From the NCBI RefSeq assembly GCF_900091505.1, contig NZ_LT607409.1:5022001-5086000 (forward strand): a DNA stretch of 64,000 nt, read 5' to 3'. A model generated the notes under the pieces. The model did not search any database, had not been told where the DNA came from, and saw only the letters and a program-made list of their open reading frames with translations. The DNA comes from Micromonospora chokoriensis. GTDB taxonomy: Bacteria > Actinomycetota > Actinomycetes > Mycobacteriales > Micromonosporaceae. How positions within the stretch are numbered: position 1 is the first letter of the stretch; each line of letters opens with the position of its first letter. Both the position numbers and the translations under genes were made by a program. This document shows positions 25,886 to 34,817 of the stretch, one piece after another.

Positions 25886-26521
25886 TCAGGTGCGGCGGCC
25901 ACGTTCCTGAGCCAGGCGCTCGTCCAGCCTGCCCAACTCGTAGACGGCGTTGAGGCTGGTCGGCAGGCGGCTGACATTGTCCGGCGCGGGTTCGGGATCA
26001 GGAGTGGGAGCGGGGGCCGGCACCGGTGCCGCGGAGGGGCCCGGGGCTCGGCGACGCAGGAACAGCAGGGCCAGCACCACCAGGACGCCCAGAAGGAGCA
26101 GGTAGGACACGGGCGGCCACCTGTCGCGGGCGGAGTCGGCCGGCGGCGCGGCGACCGGAGCGGGGGTGTCCACGTCGCGCACGGGCACCTCGGCCTCGCG
26201 GCTGCCCGTGCTCCCGCCACCACCGGGACGGGCGGGTGCGACGACGGGTGCCGCCGGAGGTCGGGCACCGGCCGACGACACGACGGACGGGGTGGTGGCG
26301 GGTGCCGCGGAGCTGGGCCGGGCGGTGGCGGCTGGTGGGCCGGGTGTTGACGGCGGGGCCGGGGTGACACTCGGCGGGCGGTCGCCCTCCAACAGGTCGT
26401 CGACGATCCGGCCGACACCGCCGAGGAGTTCGCCGACCGGACCCGGGGTGGCCGACGGCGACGGTGTGGGCGCGAGGGCGAGGGTCAGCACGAGGGCGAC
26501 GACGGCAGGCACGACGGCCAC
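25886..26521 (-). CDS. proline-rich secreted/membrane protein of unknown function
   Basis: A 211-residue protein: N-terminal hydrophobic segment (AVVPAVVALVLTLALAP), a 110-residue Pro/Ala/Ser/Thr-rich stretch, a membrane helix near residues 138-158 (VSYLLLLGVLVVLALLFL) followed by RRR, and a conserved-looking cytosolic end (NVSRLPTSLNAVYELGRLDERLAQE). The Pro-rich part is probably outside the membrane. No family recognised. Its composition makes exact start choice uncertain. Confidence 0.65.
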   Translation of the reverse strand: MAVVPAVVALVLTLALAPTPSPSATPGPVGELLGGVGRIVDDLLEGDRPPSVTPAPPSTPGPPAATARPSSAAPATTPSVVSSAGARPPAAPVVAPARPGGGGSTGSREAEVPVRDVDTPAPVAAPPADSARDRWPPVSYLLLLGVLVVLALLFLRRRAPGPSAAPVPAPAPTPDPEPAPDNVSRLPTSLNAVYELGRLDERLAQERGRRT

Positions 26522-26588
26522 CTCCGGTGTGTCGATGTGCCAGGCACCGTACCGCAGTGTGGGATCGGGTGGGTGACCCTGCCACGCC

Positions 26589-26619
26589 GCAGGCGGGGAC
26601 GTGGTGCGTCCCCGCCTGC
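26589..26619. terminator. hairpin after the M7-S1 protease gene
   Basis: GCAGGCGGGGAC and GTCCCCGCCTGC form a perfect 12-bp stem with a seven-base loop, 14 bases past the protease stop. Confidence 0.8.
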
Positions 26620-26633
26620 TGCGTCTCCCGTGG

Positions 26634-27818
26634 TCAGACCGGCAGGCCGCCGACCTGGGTCGAGATCCACGATCGGATCGAGGGCAGGTCGACGTAGATG
26701 GACGGGCCGGTGGCGCAGGTGGAGTTGTTGTTGCCGGCCCGGCTGGTCGCGCCGATCAGGTTCCACACCCCGTTGACGCGGCGTACCTGCGGACCGCCGG
26801 AGTCGCCGTAGCAGGCGCCGGAGTTGCCGTTGGTATTGTTGGTGCAGATCTCGTACGGGCCGTTGATGCCGGAGCACCGGCTGTCGGCCACGATGGACGT
26901 GTCCAGCTCGTTGGCGACCGTCGGGGCGGAGCCGCAGCCCCGGGGTGCGCAGGTCTGTCCCCAACCGATGATCCGGGTGGCCGTGCCGACCGCGCCGGAC
27001 GTGCTCGGGATCGGGGCCGGGGCGTACGCGACGGAGCTGGCCAGTTGCAGCAGCTTCACGTCGACGCTCGGGTGGTTGACCGCGCGGGTCACCCGCACCA
27101 CCGTGCCGCCGCTGGTGCGGTTGATGCTGCCCACCCGCACCGAGGACGGCGTCGAGCAGTGCTTGGCGGTGACCGCCCAGTTGCCCTTGATCAGGGTGCC
27201 GGTGCAGCCGGAGACGTACACCATGAAGGGGTAGTTCTCCGAGGCCGGGCGGCCGCCGACCACCAGGGGCGCGACGTCGGAGGAGGTGCCGTCCCAGGTG
27301 TACGTGGTGCTGGCCGGCGCGGCCAGGCTGCCGGCGAACAGCGAGTTCACCCGGCTCGCCTCGGTCGAGCTGGGGTTCGCGTTACGGCAGGAGACCGGGG
27401 CGCTGCTGCCGGACATCAGGTCGGAGCAGAGGCCGGTACGCCGGTCCGGAAGGCCCAGGATGTGACCGAGTTCGTGGGCGGCGATGCGGTTGCGGTCGTA
27501 GCCCTGGTTGACGGCTGTGCGTCCCATCCAGATCCGCCCCGCGCCGAGGCCGGTCGGTTGCGCCCGAGGCCAGCCGTCGTCGACGTAGACGGTGATGCTG
27601 GCCGGGGTGCCGGCCAGCAGCCGGACGTTGCTGACCCGACTGTTCCAGATCTGCGCGGCCTGGTCGAAGTTGGTGCGGAACTCGCCGGTCCGGCTCGCGT
27701 CGTAGTAGACGGTGCGGACGGCGGCGGCCGGCGCGCCGGTGCTGAGCTGCACCCCGGCCGCCGCCAGAGTCGCCGCGAGCACGGCCAGCGCCACGCGTCG
27801 CAGTTGTCGTCGGAACAT
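26634..27818 (-). CDS. secreted bifunctional protease: snapalysin (M7) domain fused to trypsin-like (S1) domain
   Basis: A 394-residue exported protein. After a signal peptide (VALAVLAATLAAAGVQLSTG..AAA), residues 34-165 match snapalysin: VRTVYYDASRTGEF, ITVYVDDGWPR and the zinc motif HELGHILGLPD with Asp as third ligand. Residues 185-394 are a chymotrypsin-fold serine protease with VVGGRPASENYPFMV at its N-terminus, catalytic His in WAVTAKHC, Asp in SVDVKLLQL and Ser in CYGDSGGP. Both active sites look complete. Snapalysin is normally a stand-alone enzyme of about 130 residues. Cleavage before VVGG could activate and release the serine protease. ATG preceded by GGGGAG. Confidence 0.9.
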   Translation of the reverse strand: MFRRQLRRVALAVLAATLAAAGVQLSTGAPAAAVRTVYYDASRTGEFRTNFDQAAQIWNSRVSNVRLLAGTPASITVYVDDGWPRAQPTGLGAGRIWMGRTAVNQGYDRNRIAAHELGHILGLPDRRTGLCSDLMSGSSAPVSCRNANPSSTEASRVNSLFAGSLAAPASTTYTWDGTSSDVAPLVVGGRPASENYPFMVYVSGCTGTLIKGNWAVTAKHCSTPSSVRVGSINRTSGGTVVRVTRAVNHPSVDVKLLQLASSVAYAPAPIPSTSGAVGTATRIIGWGQTCAPRGCGSAPTVANELDTSIVADSRCSGINGPYEICTNNTNGNSGACYGDSGGPQVRRVNGVWNLIGATSRAGNNNSTCATGPSIYVDLPSIRSWISTQVGGLPV

Positions 27819-28060
27819 CAGGCACTCCCCTGCGGTCGTCCGGCGACCAACGGCCACCGGTCATTGAGATGTGTCGATGCTAGGCCGTGCGTGGTCGGCG
27901 ACTGTCATAGCGGAAGCGTCATACCGGCGCGGGCGACGGCTGTTACCCAGCGGTTACCGCGCGGCGAAGCGCCCGTGCCGAGACGGGACGACGGTGGCGA
28001 CAGAGGGCCACCGGCAGGGTCGCCGCGACGTGGCCCCGACGATCGAACGGAGGGACCACG

Positions 28061-28729
28061 ATGAGGATCACCAGCGCACTGACCGCGGTGGCGGTCGTCC
28101 TCGCCGGACTGGTCGCCGGCGTGGGCAGCAGCAGCGCGGCGGGCAGCAGCGCGGCGGGCAGCAGCGCGGCGGGCAGCAGCGCGGCGGGCAGCAGCGCGGC
28201 GGGCAGCAGCGCGGCGGGCAGCAGCGCGGCGGGCAGCAGCGCGGCGGGCAGCAGCAGCGCGGCGGCCTACTGCGGAATCACCTGGGGCAGCGCGGAGAGG
28301 TCGGCCGGCGCGCTGAGCGACGCCCCGTTGACCGAGGTACGCACCGGCCGGCACGACTGCTACGACCGGGTCGTGTTCGAGTTCGCCGGGCCGGTCGACG
28401 GTTACGCCGTCGGTTACGGCGAGACCTGGACCGAGGGCGAGGGGTTGGCGTTGTCGCCGTACACCGCCGGGGGCGCCCTGCTGCGGGTATCGCTGCGGGC
28501 ACCGGCGTACGACGACGCGCGCCAGGGGACCGTGCCCTACGCGGTCGGTGAGCACATCGCGAACCTGCTGCGCTACCCGACGGTGCGGGACATCGTCTTC
28601 GGCGGCAGCTTCGAGGGCTACAGCACCTTCGCGGTGGGCGTTCGGGCGCGGTTGCCGTTCCGCGTGCTCGTGCTCACCGGGCCGGGCACGCACAGCCGGA
28701 TCGTGCTCGACGTCGCGCACCAGTGGTGA
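28061..28729 (+). CDS. secreted AMIN-like domain protein with AGSSA repeat
   Basis: A 222-residue exported protein. A signal peptide (ITSALTAVAVVLAGLVAGVG) leads into a low-complexity run of about nine AGSSA units, then an AMIN-like domain (residues 68-222: CGITWGSAERSAGAL, DRVVFEFAGPVDGYAVGYGE, IVFGGSFEGYSTFAVGVRAR, SRIVLDVAHQW). AMIN domains bind cell-wall components. The repeat length will vary easily by slippage in 15-bp steps, keeping the frame, so linker length may differ between strains. Confidence 0.85.
   Translation: MRITSALTAVAVVLAGLVAGVGSSSAAGSSAAGSSAAGSSAAGSSAAGSSAAGSSAAGSSAAGSSSAAAYCGITWGSAERSAGALSDAPLTEVRTGRHDCYDRVVFEFAGPVDGYAVGYGETWTEGEGLALSPYTAGGALLRVSLRAPAYDDARQGTVPYAVGEHIANLLRYPTVRDIVFGGSFEGYSTFAVGVRARLPFRVLVLTGPGTHSRIVLDVAHQW
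28141..28245. repeat. 15-bp tandem repeat in the AMIN-like gene
   Basis: Seven identical units GGGCAGCAGCGCGGC lie head to tail; on each side is an 18-base variant with an extra AGC. The perfect identity suggests recent expansion or contraction. Confidence 0.95.
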
Positions 28730-28774
28730 CCTGCTGGCGCGGTGACGTTCGCGGGGAGCCGACGTGGTGGCGCT

Positions 28775-28798
28775 TCCCGCCGGTCCCGCCCGGCGGGA
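28775..28798. terminator. short bidirectional terminator
   Basis: TCCCGCCGG and CCGGCGGGA pair across a six-base loop between converging genes ending at 28729 and 28815. Confidence 0.6.
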
Positions 28799-28814
28799 GC
28801 GCGGATCCCCGTTG

Positions 28815-29252
28815 TCACAGGTCGTCGGGCCACCAGTGCGGATCCAGGCTCTTGCCGTGGCCCTGCGGGCAGCGTCCGTAGCCGGTGCTGGACACGTTCC
28901 AGTGCCGGCGGCAGTACGGGGCGTCGCACCGACCGCAGAATCCGGCGTCGTCGTAGAAGCCCGCGGAGGTGACGGCGGCGTACCGGTACGGCGTGACGAA
29001 GGCGTCGGCGAGCCGTTGCGCCTCTGCCGGGTCCACTGGTCGGCCGAATCCGTTGCCCGCCACGATGCCGGAGAACAGCAGCCACCACTGCTGGTCGTCG
29101 TGACGCTCTCGGGCAGCGTGGTAGGCGTCGCGGTGCGCGGCAGACCAGCGCTGCCAGTCCGCCGGTCGGGCACCGGGCGCGACGAGTTCGACGCGTGCCC
29201 CCGGTCGCCCACACACCGCGCACAGTGGTTGCGCCACGAAGGCCTGGACCAC
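28815..29252 (-). CDS. cysteine-rich protein of unknown function
   Basis: A 145-residue cytosolic protein with three Cys pairs or clusters: CAVCGRPG near residue 11, CGRCDAPYC near residue 109 and CPQGH near 130, each compatible with zinc ribbons. The central part (WQRWSAAHRDAYHAARERH; DPAEAQRLADAFVTPYRY) is helical. No family recognised. A role in nucleic-acid or protein binding is only suggested by the zinc-like pattern. Confidence 0.7.
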   Translation of the reverse strand: MVQAFVAQPLCAVCGRPGARVELVAPGARPADWQRWSAAHRDAYHAARERHDDQQWWLLFSGIVAGNGFGRPVDPAEAQRLADAFVTPYRYAAVTSAGFYDDAGFCGRCDAPYCRRHWNVSSTGYGRCPQGHGKSLDPHWWPDDL

Positions 29253-29484
29253 ACCTCATCAGCTCCTCCCTGCGTGGGCGCGGAGAGCCGGCACCGGTCG
29301 CCCACGACCCTGTAACACCCTGGCCAGCAGATACTCCGTCACGCGAGCGGCAACACGCCTGCGCGTCCCGGATCGGGTACGCGACCGACAAGGGTCTTGC
29401 CTCACCGGAGGCCGCCGGTGAACCTTAATCCACGGACACCGATCTGGCCGTCCGGCTTCGCGCGGCATGACCGGGAGGAATGCG

Positions 29485-32400
29485 GTGCACCCGTTACGGG
29501 CAGGTCGTCAGCGGGGAGTCTGCTGCGTGGTGGCCGCCGCCGGTTACGGCAAGACCACGGCGCTGCGCCGCTGGTTTCCCCTCACCGGTGCCCGCTGGTG
29601 CCGAGGGGACGACGGACCCGTACCCCACCTCGTCGCCGACGCCGTCGCGGCCGGCGACCGCGTGGTCGTGGTCGACGACCTGCCGCCGACCTCGGCGGAG
29701 CATCTGCACCTCCTGTTGCAGCAGGTCGGGCGGTGGGCGGACGATGTCACAGTCGTCCTCGCCTCGCGGTGGCCGATGCCGGTGCCCGCCGCCCGCCTGC
29801 TCGGCAGTGGTCTCTGGACCGAGCTGGGCCCCGCCGACCTGGCGCTCTCCCCGGACGAGGTCGGCGACCTGATCGCCGAGGAGTACGGCCTCTCCACTCC
29901 GGATCTCGCCGACCGGGTGTACGCGGCGACCGGCGGCTGGCCGGCGCTCGTCCACCTGTCCGCCGAGACCCTGCGACTGGGCGGAGTCCCGACCGGGCCG
30001 CTCGCCCCGGTCCTCAGCGAGCCCGGTGGGCCGATCGCGCGGTACGTCGCCGACGAGGTGCTCGCCGCGCTGCCGGCGGACGCGAGCCGGCTGCTGCGCC
30101 AGGTCGGTGCGCTGACGCCGGTGAGTGTGGGCCTGTGTCGCGCCCTCGGACACCGGGGTGCCGCGCGCATCCTCGACGGGCTGCGTCGCACCGGTCTGCT
30201 GACCCGGCCGGCCTGGGCGGCGGCCGGTCCGGGTGCACCGACGCCGGAGGAGCACCTCGTGCCGATCGTCGTCGAGACCGCCCGGCACGGGCACCGAGCT
30301 CCGACCGCCGACCGGGTCCGCACCACGGCCGTCGCCGCAGCAGCCTGGTACGACGAGCACGGACCGCCGGTCGCCGCCGCCCGCGAGTACCTGCGCGCCG
30401 GGGAGCACGCGGCGGGAGCCCGGGTGCTCGACGCGCACGGCGATCGGATGATCGCGGCGGGTCGCTCTGCCACGGTGATCGAGCTGGTCCGGGCGGTGCC
30501 GGAACGGCACCGCAGCCGGCGGTTGCGCCTTCTGCTCGGCGACGCGTTGCGCACCCTCGGGGACCTGGGCGCGGCCACCCGCGAGTACGACGTCGTCGCC
30601 GAGGAGGCCTGGGACGCCGGCCTGGCCTGGCGGATGGGTCGGATCCACTATCAGCGCGGTGACGCCCGCACGGCCCTGGCGATCCTCGGCCGGCCGCTCG
30701 CCCGGCCCGCCCCACCGGCCGATCGGGCGCTACTGCTCGCCTGGACCGCACACGCGCACCTGCTGGCCGGCGACACCGGGACCGCCATCGACGACGCACG
30801 GCAGGCGCTCGCTGCCGCGACCAGCGCCGGGCAGGACGACGTCCTGGCCACGGCCCACCTCAGCGTCGCCCTGTGCCTCAGTGTCGTCGGTGACAGCGCG
30901 GGCAGCGAGGAGCACTTCGCCCTGGCACTGCCGATCGCGGAACGCACCGGTGACGTCCTGCTGCTCACCCGGATCCACACCAACCGTACGCACCGGTTCC
31001 TGCGCACCGGCCGCTTTGCCGAGGCGCTGGCGACGGCCGAGCGATCGGCCCGGTATGCCGCGCTGGCCGGCGCGCCCAGTCTGCGCGCCATCGCCACCAG
31101 CAACGAGGCCGAAGCGTTGGCGATGCTCGGCCGCTACGACGAGGCGGTGCAGCGGTACCAGGCGGCGCTGACGTTCTACCAGCAGAAAGGCTCCCGCCGC
31201 TTCATCCACGCACTGCTCGGCCTCGGTGAGCTGTACCGCCGGCGGGGCTGGCGCGAGCAGGCGCGCGCCGCCTACGAGGAGACGATCCGGGTCACCGAGG
31301 AGACCGGCAACGCGCACGTCCTGGTGGCCGCGCTCGCCGGGCTGGCGCTGGTACGACTCGACGACGATGTGCCGGCGGCGGCGGCGCACGCCGACCGTGC
31401 TGCCCGGGGCGTCGCGGACGAGATCGTCGTGCCCGCACTGCTCGCACAGGGCTGGGTGGCGCTGCGGATGGCCGCGCCCGACCGGGCCACCACGTTCGCC
31501 GGCGAGGCGGCTCGGATCGCGCGCGCCCAGGGCGACCTGGCCGGGTTGGCCGACGCGCTCGAACTGCGGGCCGCCGCCGAGCAGGACCTCGGGCGCGCCC
31601 GTACGGCGCTGCGCGAGGCGTGCGCGATCTGGACTCGGGCCGGTGCGACGGTCGAGGCGGCCAGGCTGCTGGTCGTCCTCGGGCGGTTGCCCGGAGCAGA
31701 CATCGACGATCGGCTGGCCGGCCTTCTCGCTGCCGAACAGGTCGCTCTCGCCGGCGCCCTGGTGGACCGGACGGCGAGCAGTTCCGACGGCGGGGCGCCC
31801 GGCACCGGGCCGATCTATCAGCGGGTGGTGATCCGGGCCCTCGGCCGGTTCGAGGTGCACCTCGACGGCCACCCGGTGCCCGCTTCGCAGTGGCAGTCCC
31901 GCAAGGCTCGTGACCTGGTACGAATCCTCGTCGCCCGCCGCGGCCGCCCGGTGCCACGCGGTGAGCTGTGCGAACTGCTCTGGCCGGACGACGACCCGGA
32001 TCGCACCGGGCACCGGCTGTCGGTCCTGCTCTCGATCGTCCGCGGGGTGTTCGACCCGACGAAGACGTTCGCCCCGGACCACTTCCTCGTCGCCGATCAC
32101 GCCTGCATCGCGCTCGACGTCAGCCGGTTGCGGGTGGACGTCGAGGAGTTCCTCGCGCACGTCGCGCACGCGCGTCGCCTGGTGGAACGGGGGGCGCCGG
32201 CGGAGGGGCGGACGGTGCTGCTGGCCGCCGACCGGCTGTACCGCGCCGACGCGTTCGAGGACGAGCCGTACGCCGACTGGTCCGGCCCGCTGCGCGAGGA
32301 GGCGCGGGCGGCGTACCTCGGCCTGCTGCGCATGCTGGCCCAGGTCAGCCGAGCCACGGCGGGCCCGCCGGCTGCGGTGCCGTATCTGTTGCGGCTGCTG

Positions 32401-32655
32401 GAACGAGATCCGTACGACCAGCCGGCGCACCGGGCGTTGGTGCGCACGCTGTCCGCCGGCGGCCAGCACGGCGAGGCACGCCGGGCCCTCGCCCGGTACC
32501 GCGAAGCGATGTTCGCCATCGGAGTGCACCCGCCGGACGAGATCATCCTCGCGCCCGGTCGTCCGGGTCGGCAGCAGCGGCAGGACGTCGATCACCGGGG
32601 CTCGCCGGCCGCCGCCAACGGCCGGAGGGATCCGGCCCCCGACCGTCGGCGTTGA
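29485..32655 (+). CDS. large SARP/MalT-like regulator: ATPase, TPR array, C-terminal winged helix and BTAD
   Basis: A 1056-residue regulator. A Walker A (AAAGYGKTTALRRW, near residue 18) and VVVVDDLP Walker B begin a MalT/STAND-type ATPase; residues 310-710 are TPR-like repeats (ALAILGRPLARP; EALATAERSARYAALAGA); residues 780-860 are an OmpR-like winged helix (VIRALGRFEVHLDGHPVP, ELLWPDDDPDRTGHRLSVLLS) followed by the BTAD domain (YLLRLLERDPYDQPAHRALVRTL). The order, ATPase first and SARP module last, is that of large secondary-metabolite or stress regulators. GTG 29485 is chosen since GGGAGGA lies five bases upstream; an ATG at 29467 precedes that site. The target is unknown. Confidence 0.85.
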   Translation: MHPLRAGRQRGVCCVVAAAGYGKTTALRRWFPLTGARWCRGDDGPVPHLVADAVAAGDRVVVVDDLPPTSAEHLHLLLQQVGRWADDVTVVLASRWPMPVPAARLLGSGLWTELGPADLALSPDEVGDLIAEEYGLSTPDLADRVYAATGGWPALVHLSAETLRLGGVPTGPLAPVLSEPGGPIARYVADEVLAALPADASRLLRQVGALTPVSVGLCRALGHRGAARILDGLRRTGLLTRPAWAAAGPGAPTPEEHLVPIVVETARHGHRAPTADRVRTTAVAAAAWYDEHGPPVAAAREYLRAGEHAAGARVLDAHGDRMIAAGRSATVIELVRAVPERHRSRRLRLLLGDALRTLGDLGAATREYDVVAEEAWDAGLAWRMGRIHYQRGDARTALAILGRPLARPAPPADRALLLAWTAHAHLLAGDTGTAIDDARQALAAATSAGQDDVLATAHLSVALCLSVVGDSAGSEEHFALALPIAERTGDVLLLTRIHTNRTHRFLRTGRFAEALATAERSARYAALAGAPSLRAIATSNEAEALAMLGRYDEAVQRYQAALTFYQQKGSRRFIHALLGLGELYRRRGWREQARAAYEETIRVTEETGNAHVLVAALAGLALVRLDDDVPAAAAHADRAARGVADEIVVPALLAQGWVALRMAAPDRATTFAGEAARIARAQGDLAGLADALELRAAAEQDLGRARTALREACAIWTRAGATVEAARLLVVLGRLPGADIDDRLAGLLAAEQVALAGALVDRTASSSDGGAPGTGPIYQRVVIRALGRFEVHLDGHPVPASQWQSRKARDLVRILVARRGRPVPRGELCELLWPDDDPDRTGHRLSVLLSIVRGVFDPTKTFAPDHFLVADHACIALDVSRLRVDVEEFLAHVAHARRLVERGAPAEGRTVLLAADRLYRADAFEDEPYADWSGPLREEARAAYLGLLRMLAQVSRATAGPPAAVPYLLRLLERDPYDQPAHRALVRTLSAGGQHGEARRALARYREAMFAIGVHPPDEIILAPGRPGRQQRQDVDHRGSPAAANGRRDPAPDRRR

Positions 32656-32726
32656 CGGCGGGGCCGCCGCCAGCGGCGGGAGACCACGCTCCCCGACCGG
32701 TTCGCCGGCGCGCGACCGCGGGCCGA

Positions 32727-33623
32727 TCAGTGGAAGACGGCCAGCTCCATGCCGGACACGGTGAGCGAACCCGCGCCGTCCTCGGCAGCACCGACCCGCG
32801 CGGCGACCGCTCCCGGTAGCTGGCTCGCCCGGACGGCCTCGGCGCCCGCTCGGCGGAGGGTCGCACTGGGGAGAAGCGCGCTGAGGAAGAAGTGGCCCGC
32901 GCCCGTCACGCGGGCGCCGACCCCGTACACGTGGGCGTTCGGGCCGGCGTCGGCGGTGACGACCGTCTTCGGCCACGTGCCGTCGTGCCCGCTGGCGGCC
33001 TCGACGCGGACGCCGGGCGGCCCGGTCGGTTGCGTGGGCTCCTTGCAGACGCCGACGGCCGTGAGACTCGCCGGCACGGCGGTGCCGCCGGCGTGCACGC
33101 GCACCGTCCGCAGTCCGGAGCCGAAGGCGACCTCGTCGACGTACGTCTGGTCCACCGGTCCGTCGAGGCGGAAGCCGGTGCCGACCAACAGTGTGCCGCT
33201 CGGGCAGGTCACCTCCGCCGTCGACGCCGACCCGACGGTGGCCGTCGCCCGCACCGGTGGGCTCGTCGACGAGTCGCACGTGGCGTATGCCACCACCGAC
33301 CATGCGCTCGCGTGCCCCGTCCGGGCTGTCGCGGTGACGGTCACCGACGTCAGCTCCGCGTCCGGCTCCATCGCGGTCAGCACCACACCGCCGTTTCCGT
33401 TCACGATCCGAGCGCCCGCCGCGAAGACCGAGCGGGCCCCCGGACAGGTCGCGGTGGCGACCTTGGTCACGCTGCCGTCGCTGTCGCTGGCCTCCTCGAC
33501 CCGTACCGGTGCGAGCCCTCCCGCCTGGGCGGGCCGGTCCGGTGCGGCAGCCCCCGCTGTCGTACCCAGCGCGACGGCGACGAGGCCCGCCGCCGTCCGT
33601 CGTGCGATGTCCACCGTGCGCAT
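32727..33623 (-). CDS. secreted protein with internally duplicated domain, function unknown
   Basis: A 298-residue exported protein with signal peptide (ARRTAAGLVAVALGTTAGAAA). The mature part contains three related beta-rich modules, each starting near V[RE]xAS and containing a TxxCPxG or xGxGARV block: EEASDSDGSVTKVATATCPG, then a module with VTCPSGTLLVGTGF, then EAASGHDGTWPKTVVTADAG..YGVGARVTGAG. The cysteines in the first two modules may pair. No enzyme motif seen. ATG at 33623 follows GAGGGAG. Confidence 0.75.
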   Translation of the reverse strand: MRTVDIARRTAAGLVAVALGTTAGAAAPDRPAQAGGLAPVRVEEASDSDGSVTKVATATCPGARSVFAAGARIVNGNGGVVLTAMEPDAELTSVTVTATARTGHASAWSVVAYATCDSSTSPPVRATATVGSASTAEVTCPSGTLLVGTGFRLDGPVDQTYVDEVAFGSGLRTVRVHAGGTAVPASLTAVGVCKEPTQPTGPPGVRVEAASGHDGTWPKTVVTADAGPNAHVYGVGARVTGAGHFFLSALLPSATLRRAGAEAVRASQLPGAVAARVGAAEDGAGSLTVSGMELAVFH

Positions 33624-33813
33624 GTCGCTCCCTCGTTCTCGCCGGTCCACTCTGGCCGGGCAGCACCATGCTCCGGGCGAACCTCACGGTGGCGTCATGG
33701 TGTGCCCGCGCCGGCTCGCCACCCGGAGCGGATCGTGACGTGGCCCTGAGGCCCCTGCCGAGACTCGATGTCGGACGCCGCGCGATGGCCGCGGCGCGAT
33801 CGAGGAGGAAGAC

Positions 33814-34314
33814 ATGCGGATCAGCAGAACGGCGACCCGACTTCTGGCGGTGCCCCTGGTGGTGTGCGCACTCGGGCTGGTCGGGGCGAGCCCGGCGCAG
33901 GCTGCGGTGCAGCGGACCGACCGGTTCTCCATCACCGAGCGGCACTTCGACTTCGGCGACGGCGACCTGGGCAACATTTCCGGGGACCCCAAGGCCGACG
34001 GCCGGCTGGAGTGGGATCTCGTCAACGGCACCTGGGAGCCTCGGCTGCTCGGGCGCGTCTACATCAACAACGCGTCCGGCGAGTGCGTCCGGGTCCAGAT
34101 GGTCGTCACCTACCAGAACGGGGTGGTGGTGACCTACACCGACAACGCGTCGGACTTCTGCGCCCCGAACGGGAAGACCTGGTACCACGAGGTCGACTTC
34201 ACCCCGGTCAGCTCGGCCTACGTCGCGAACGTCGTCGTCAGGTTGCAGAGCGCACCGGCGGGCGGCTGGTCCTTCACGACCGAGGGAGCGTCGGCGCCGT
34301 ACTTCACGCCGTAG
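33814..34314 (+). CDS. small secreted beta-rich protein of unknown function
   Basis: A 166-residue protein with a clear signal peptide (LLAVPLVVCALGLVGASPAQA, cleavage after residue 29). The mature 137 residues are beta-rich (DGRLEWDLVNGTWEPRLLGRVYINN; CVRVQMVVTYQNGVVVTY) with two cysteines likely forming one disulfide. No catalytic motif. It is divergent from the duplicated secreted protein at 33623, so the pair may be co-regulated. GAGGAAG precedes the ATG. Confidence 0.78.
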   Translation: MRISRTATRLLAVPLVVCALGLVGASPAQAAVQRTDRFSITERHFDFGDGDLGNISGDPKADGRLEWDLVNGTWEPRLLGRVYINNASGECVRVQMVVTYQNGVVVTYTDNASDFCAPNGKTWYHEVDFTPVSSAYVANVVVRLQSAPAGGWSFTTEGASAPYFTP

Positions 34315-34359
34315 CTGGCTGCCCTGAACGTATCCAGTCTGCCCCACCCCGCCCCACCT

Positions 34360-34435
34360 CGTCGATCATGGAGTTGTGGGGGCGACATAGCCCTCAGGAG
34401 TGCCCACAACGGGCACCACAACTCCATGATCGACG
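34360..34435. repeat. 20-bp inverted repeat element, probable dispersed palindromic repeat
   Basis: CGTCGATCATGGAGTTGTGG (34360-34379) and its exact complement (34416-34435) flank 36 bases, within which GTGCCC-ACAAC-GGGCAC (34400-34416) makes a second hairpin. It sits between the stops of two converging genes. The size and symmetry fit a REP/MITE-like genomic repeat that can also terminate transcription. Copy number elsewhere cannot be judged here. Confidence 0.85.
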
Positions 34436-34472
34436 CAGCGGGGGTGACGGTCGAGGCGCGGGGCGGGCGGGG

Positions 34473-34817
34473 TCAGGACCGGCCGGGTGCCTCGTCGGTC
34501 AGGTGCCAGACCTCGCGCATCGGCGCCCACCAGTCCCCCGAGCCGGGCTCGGCGATCGACTCCTGACACGGGTCGGTCAGCTTCCACCACTCCTGCGTCT
34601 GCGGGTCGGCGGCGATGAACCGCAGGTCGGCCTCGTAGTCGTCACCGACGTACTCGTAGTAGCCGAAGAGCAGGTCGCCGTGGAGGAAGATCGTGTAGTT
34701 GCGGAAGTTGGCCTCGCGCAGCGTCTGCTCGACGCTCGGCCAGACCTCGGCGTGCAGCCGCAGGTAGGTTTCCCGCTGGTCCGGGCGGAGTCGGATCACG
34801 CAGCCATGACGTTGCAC
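34473..34817 (-). CDS. rhaM: L-rhamnose mutarotase
   Basis: A 114-residue protein of the dimeric ferredoxin-like RhaM family, which interconverts alpha and beta anomers of L-rhamnose. Visible signatures are RHGCVIRLRPDQRETYLRLHAEVWP at the start (catalytic His-type residue in LHAEVWP), NYTIFLHGDLLFGYYEY and WWKLTDPCQESI. Length matches the family. No other rhamnose genes are adjacent, so it acts here as an orphan. ATG start. Confidence 0.93.
   Translation of the reverse strand: MQRHGCVIRLRPDQRETYLRLHAEVWPSVEQTLREANFRNYTIFLHGDLLFGYYEYVGDDYEADLRFIAADPQTQEWWKLTDPCQESIAEPGSGDWWAPMREVWHLTDEAPGRS

Noticed and set aside
30730-34347. A minus-strand open frame of about 1200 codons antisense to the SARP-like gene
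   Set aside because: High GC content leaves antisense frames open; the translation is Arg/Gly/Pro-rich with no domain, while the plus strand has clear ATPase, TPR and BTAD motifs.
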